A stretch of 6,186 nucleotides of DNA from Candidatus Doudnabacteria bacterium Gr01-1014_77 (GTDB lineage Bacteria; Patescibacteriota; Doudnabacteria; UBA920; VMFF01). Positions 3,760-6,186 of the stretch are shown here, piece after piece. Position 1 is the first letter of the stretch. Every line of letters starts with the position of its first letter. A program made the translations under genes and the position numbers. The stretch spans positions 1 through 6,186 of the forward strand of contig VMFF01000031.1 of assembly GCA_007375915.1 (NCBI GenBank). The letters run 5' to 3'. The notes under the pieces are model-generated. The model did no database searches. It saw only the letters and a program-made list of their open reading frames with translations, and had not been told where the DNA came from.

Positions 3760-5139
3760 ATGAATATAGATCAAGGGATTTTCAAGGCTTACGATATTAG
3801 AGGGATTTATCCAACCCAATTAAACGAAGACAATGCCTATGCAATAGCTAGGGCTTTTGTCGGATTAGTTAAAAAAAGAATTGGGATTGAAAAGAAACTT
3901 AAGATGGCTGTTGGAAGTGATATGCGTCTTTCAAGCCCTTCGTTAAAAGAAAAAGTAATTGCAGGTTTAATTGATAGCGGGGTTGATGTAGATGAGATTG
4001 GTTTAGTTTCTACTCCAACCTTCTATTTCTCCGTTGGGTATTATGGATATGATGCAGGCATACAGGTTTCAGCATCCCATAACCCAAAAGAATATAATGG
4101 AATGAAATTGGTATTTGAAAAGGGTTTTCCTGTTAGCAAAGAAAATGGTATTTATGAATTAAGAGACATGGTAGCAAACGATCAGTTGCCTAAATTTGCT
4201 TCTGAAAAAGGATTGCTTGGAAAAAGAGAAGGTCTTGCTGAAGCATGTGTTTCTGAACAAACAAAAAATCTTGAAACTTCTAAGATTAAAAGATTTAAGA
4301 TAGTGATTGATCCAGCTAATGCAATGGGAATTCCAGACATGGAAGCATTGTTTGCAAAACTTCCATGCGAGTTAATTAAAATGAACTTTGAACTAGACGG
4401 TAATTTTCCATCTCACCCTGCTGATCCAATGGTTGCAGAAAACATTGCAGCATTAAAAGAACGAGTCATAGCAGAAAAAGCAGATCTGGGGATAGGGATA
4501 GATGGTGATGCTGACAGATACTTTTTTATTGATGAAAAAGGGGAACCAGTAAAACAGGGGATCATGCGAGGGTTAATGGCTCAGATTGAATTAAAAGATC
4601 ATCCAGGAGCAACTATTGCATACGATATTCGTCCTGGGAGAATAACCTTGGATATGATTCAGAAATTTGGTGGTAAACCTCTTTTAACTCCTGTCGGACA
4701 TTCTCTCATAAAAAAGATGATGGTTGAAAACAACGCAATCTATGGTGGTGAATCATCAGGACACTTTGCGTACAAGTTTGATTACGGAACTTTCGAAGCA
4801 CCAATTACCGAAGTAACAAAGTTTTTAATATATATTTCAGAAGAGAATAAACCAGTATCAGAAATTGTAAAGCCATATGACATATATTTCCATTCAGGGG
4901 AGATAAATATGGAGTTAAAGAGTAAGGAAGAGGCTTTGGCTAAGATAGATCAAATAAAAGGGATTTATACTGATGGGAAAATTAGTCTCATGGATGGCTT
5001 AAGCGTTGAATATCCGGATTTCTGGTTTAATTTAAGACCATCAAATACAGAACCGCTTTTAAGATTAGCGGTTGAGGGTGTTTCTAGAGAAGTGGTTGAA
5101 CAAAAAGTTGCTGAGATGAAAAAGGTTCTACTGGGTTAA
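3760..5139 (+). CDS. phosphomannomutase/phosphoglucomutase
   Basis: This cytoplasmic enzyme interconverts mannose or glucose 6-phosphate and 1-phosphate, feeding nucleotide-sugar synthesis for glycans. The 459 aa match the usual length of the alpha-D-phosphohexomutase family. All four active-site loops are seen: SASHNP at 104-109 with S106 as the phosphoserine; the metal-binding DGDADR at 248-253; the sugar-binding GESSGH at 330-335; and the phosphate-binding RPSNTEP at 426-432. The N-terminal YDIRG (11-15) is also typical. The GE-S-SGH loop favours a dual mannose/glucose enzyme (ManB/AlgC type) over phosphoglucosamine mutase (GlmM), but the exact substrate cannot be fixed from sequence, so no gene symbol is given. 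The ATG at 3760 gives the canonical start and has no visible ribosome-binding site. It is AT-rich and host-like, expressed from its own promoter, and convergent with trpS. Confidence 0.93.
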   Translation: MNIDQGIFKAYDIRGIYPTQLNEDNAYAIARAFVGLVKKRIGIEKKLKMAVGSDMRLSSPSLKEKVIAGLIDSGVDVDEIGLVSTPTFYFSVGYYGYDAGIQVSASHNPKEYNGMKLVFEKGFPVSKENGIYELRDMVANDQLPKFASEKGLLGKREGLAEACVSEQTKNLETSKIKRFKIVIDPANAMGIPDMEALFAKLPCELIKMNFELDGNFPSHPADPMVAENIAALKERVIAEKADLGIGIDGDADRYFFIDEKGEPVKQGIMRGLMAQIELKDHPGATIAYDIRPGRITLDMIQKFGGKPLLTPVGHSLIKKMMVENNAIYGGESSGHFAYKFDYGTFEAPITEVTKFLIYISEENKPVSEIVKPYDIYFHSGEINMELKSKEEALAKIDQIKGIYTDGKISLMDGLSVEYPDFWFNLRPSNTEPLLRLAVEGVSREVVEQKVAEMKKVLLG

Positions 5140-5143
5140 TAAA

Positions 5144-5167
5144 AAAAGGCGCCAAGTGGCGCCTTTT
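5144..5167. terminator. bidirectional terminator between pgm and trpS
   Basis: AAAAGGCGCC (5144-5153) pairs with GGCGCCTTTT (5158-5167) around AAGT. The stem is flanked by A-runs on the left and T's on the right, so it should terminate both convergent genes. It begins 5 bases after the pgm stop and ends 3 bases before the trpS stop codon. Confidence 0.9.
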
Positions 5168-5170
5168 AAG

Positions 5171-6145
5171 TTATAACAACCCAACCTTTTCTTTAACCTC
5201 AGATATTGTTTTATTGGCAATGCTTTGTGCTTTTCTTGCCCCATCTGCTAGCACCTCAGCTAGATATTCTGGGTCAGCAAGTAGCTTTGCTCTCTTTTCT
5301 CTAAACTTTGCAAAGTGATTTGCGATTACTTCTGCAAGAGCATCCTTGAGATGAGAGAATTGAATAGTATTGTCTTTAAGTTGGCTTTGGAAAAATTCGT
5401 ATTGTCCTTCTGTGCCAAACTCTTTTAATAATCCCATTAGGTTATCAACTCCAGCGGATTTCCCTTTTGCATCAGTTGCTGTTACTGCTTTTCTTAATTT
5501 CTTTTTAATTTCTTCTGGTGAATCATTTAACAAAATACCAGCACCACCGGTTTTACTCATTTTTTTAGTTGGTTCAGTAAGACTCATTACTCGAGCAGTT
5601 TTGTTTAGCAAAGGCTTTGGTTCTGGAAATACTTTTCCAAACGCATTATTAAACTTTCTTGAAATGATTCTTGAAAGTTCGAGATGTTGAACTTGATCAT
5701 CACCAACAGGTACAACCTCTCCTTTGTAAAGCAAAACATCAGCAGCCATCAATACAGGATAGTTTAACAATCCAGCATTAATGCTTTTAGCATTGGTCTC
5801 AGAAGCCTTGTCTTTGAACTGAGTCATTCTCTGTAATTCAGATACTGGGGTTATGCAGTTAAAAATCCAAGCTAGTTCAGTGTGCTGTGGAACCTGGGAT
5901 TGTAAAAAGATCGTGCTCTTTTTAGGATCAAGTCCTAAAGCAATATAGTCGGCAAGAACAGCTAAAGAACTTTTCCTTAATTCTTTAGGTTCAAAAGGAG
6001 TAGTCATAGTATGCAGATCAGCAATGAAGAAATAGCAGTCATAATCATCCTGTTTTTCGATGAACTGCCTAATTGCTCCTAAATAGTTACCGATATGTGG
6101 TTCACTTGTTGCTCTTAATCCAGAGACTAAAATCTGTTTTTTCAT
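5171..6145 (-). CDS. trpS: tryptophanyl-tRNA synthetase
   Basis: A cytosolic class I aminoacyl-tRNA synthetase that charges tRNA-Trp with tryptophan using ATP. The 324-aa product has the family's normal length (about 330). The HIGH-like motif is PHIGN at 16-20, within SEPHIGNYLGAI; GDDQVQH is at 148-154; and the KMSKS-like motif is KMSKT at 195-199, both acceptable family variants. The C-terminal half forms the helical tRNA-binding region. The ATG at 6145 has no Shine-Dalgarno motif; the -10 box ends 6 bases upstream, the same spacing as at ychF, so the mRNA is probably leaderless. The gene is single, bounded downstream by the terminator shared with pgm and upstream by the terminator of the next gene. 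No tryptophan-dependent leader such as a T-box fits in the few bases available. Confidence 0.96.
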   Translation of the reverse strand: MKKQILVSGLRATSEPHIGNYLGAIRQFIEKQDDYDCYFFIADLHTMTTPFEPKELRKSSLAVLADYIALGLDPKKSTIFLQSQVPQHTELAWIFNCITPVSELQRMTQFKDKASETNAKSINAGLLNYPVLMAADVLLYKGEVVPVGDDQVQHLELSRIISRKFNNAFGKVFPEPKPLLNKTARVMSLTEPTKKMSKTGGAGILLNDSPEEIKKKLRKAVTATDAKGKSAGVDNLMGLLKEFGTEGQYEFFQSQLKDNTIQFSHLKDALAEVIANHFAKFREKRAKLLADPEYLAEVLADGARKAQSIANKTISEVKEKVGLL

Positions 6146-6151
6146 GTTTAA

Positions 6152-6180
6152 AGTATAGCAATAAAAAAGCAGGCTTTAAA
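6152..6180 (-). promoter_or_regulatory. trpS promoter, leaderless type
   Basis: On the minus strand, TATACT (6152-6157) lies six bases from the trpS ATG, with a weak -35, TTTAAA (6175-6180), 17 bases further upstream. The -35 falls in the centre of the neighbouring terminator palindrome, so promoter and terminator overlap in a very compact junction. Confidence 0.6.
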
Positions 6181-6186
6181 GCCTGC
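6163..6186 (-). terminator. terminator of the gene upstream of trpS
   Basis: GCAGGCTTTAAAGCCTGC (6169-6186) is a perfect 18-bp palindrome able to fold into a 6-7 bp hairpin. On the minus strand it is followed by six T's (6168-6163), as expected for an intrinsic terminator of a minus-strand gene beyond the window. It is cut by the window edge, so bidirectionality cannot be judged. Confidence 0.7.

Noticed and set aside
684..6145. Alternative genetic code (UGA read as glycine or tryptophan), known in some Candidate Phyla Radiation lineages
   Set aside because: The conserved proteins are full length with no internal UGA, and TAA, TAG and TGA all end genes at sensible places.
1..6186. tRNA, rRNA or CRISPR array
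   Set aside because: No cloverleaf with a GTTC-type T arm, no rRNA-like stretch and no regularly spaced repeats were seen on either strand.

Overview
The window looks like chromosomal sequence from a small-genome bacterium of the Candidate Phyla Radiation (Patescibacteria, probably Parcubacteria-like). This assignment is an inference. It rests on compact AT-rich housekeeping genes, an rpsF-ssb junction whose SSB start resembles those of this group, compact YchF and TrpRS proteins, and promoters placed so that some mRNAs should be leaderless. Two sampled 60-base lines of the housekeeping genes counted by hand give about 25-38% GC. No tRNA, rRNA, transposase, integrase or CRISPR array was seen.

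Housekeeping layout. At the left edge, on the minus strand, is the first codons of ssb (1-29), preceded by rpsF (ribosomal protein S6, 60-509) with its own promoter and a hairpin-bearing leader. Next, also on the minus strand, is ychF (684-1742), an Obg-related ATPase/GTPase, whose promoter sits exactly one leaderless distance from the ATG. On the right are a plus-strand phosphomannomutase/phosphoglucomutase (3760-5139) and, convergent with it across a bidirectional terminator, trpS (tryptophanyl-tRNA synthetase, 5171-6145), again with a leaderless-type promoter. A palindromic terminator of the next gene upstream ends the window.

The accessory island. Between the divergent ychF and pgm promoters lies about 1.9 kb (roughly 1815-3708) that is conspicuously GC-rich (57-60% in three sampled 60-base lines). 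It holds three plus-strand genes that I do not recognise (119, about 176 and 130 aa). Each is a self-contained unit of AT-rich sigma70-type promoter, GC-rich structured 5' leader, one ORF and a strong GC-rich hairpin, and the next promoter starts immediately after the hairpin. The promoters of units 1 and 3 are nearly identical over about 30 bp although the genes differ. The leader of unit 3 can be folded by hand into a complete H-type pseudoknot (8-bp and 7-bp stems), and the leaders of units 1 and 3 contain sequence that can pair with the ribosome-binding site. The organisation recalls phage morons or promoter-bearing gene cassettes, but no mobility gene or attachment site is visible.

The flanking genes serve translation and sugar-phosphate metabolism and have no evident functional link to the island. 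The island is the part worth following up.
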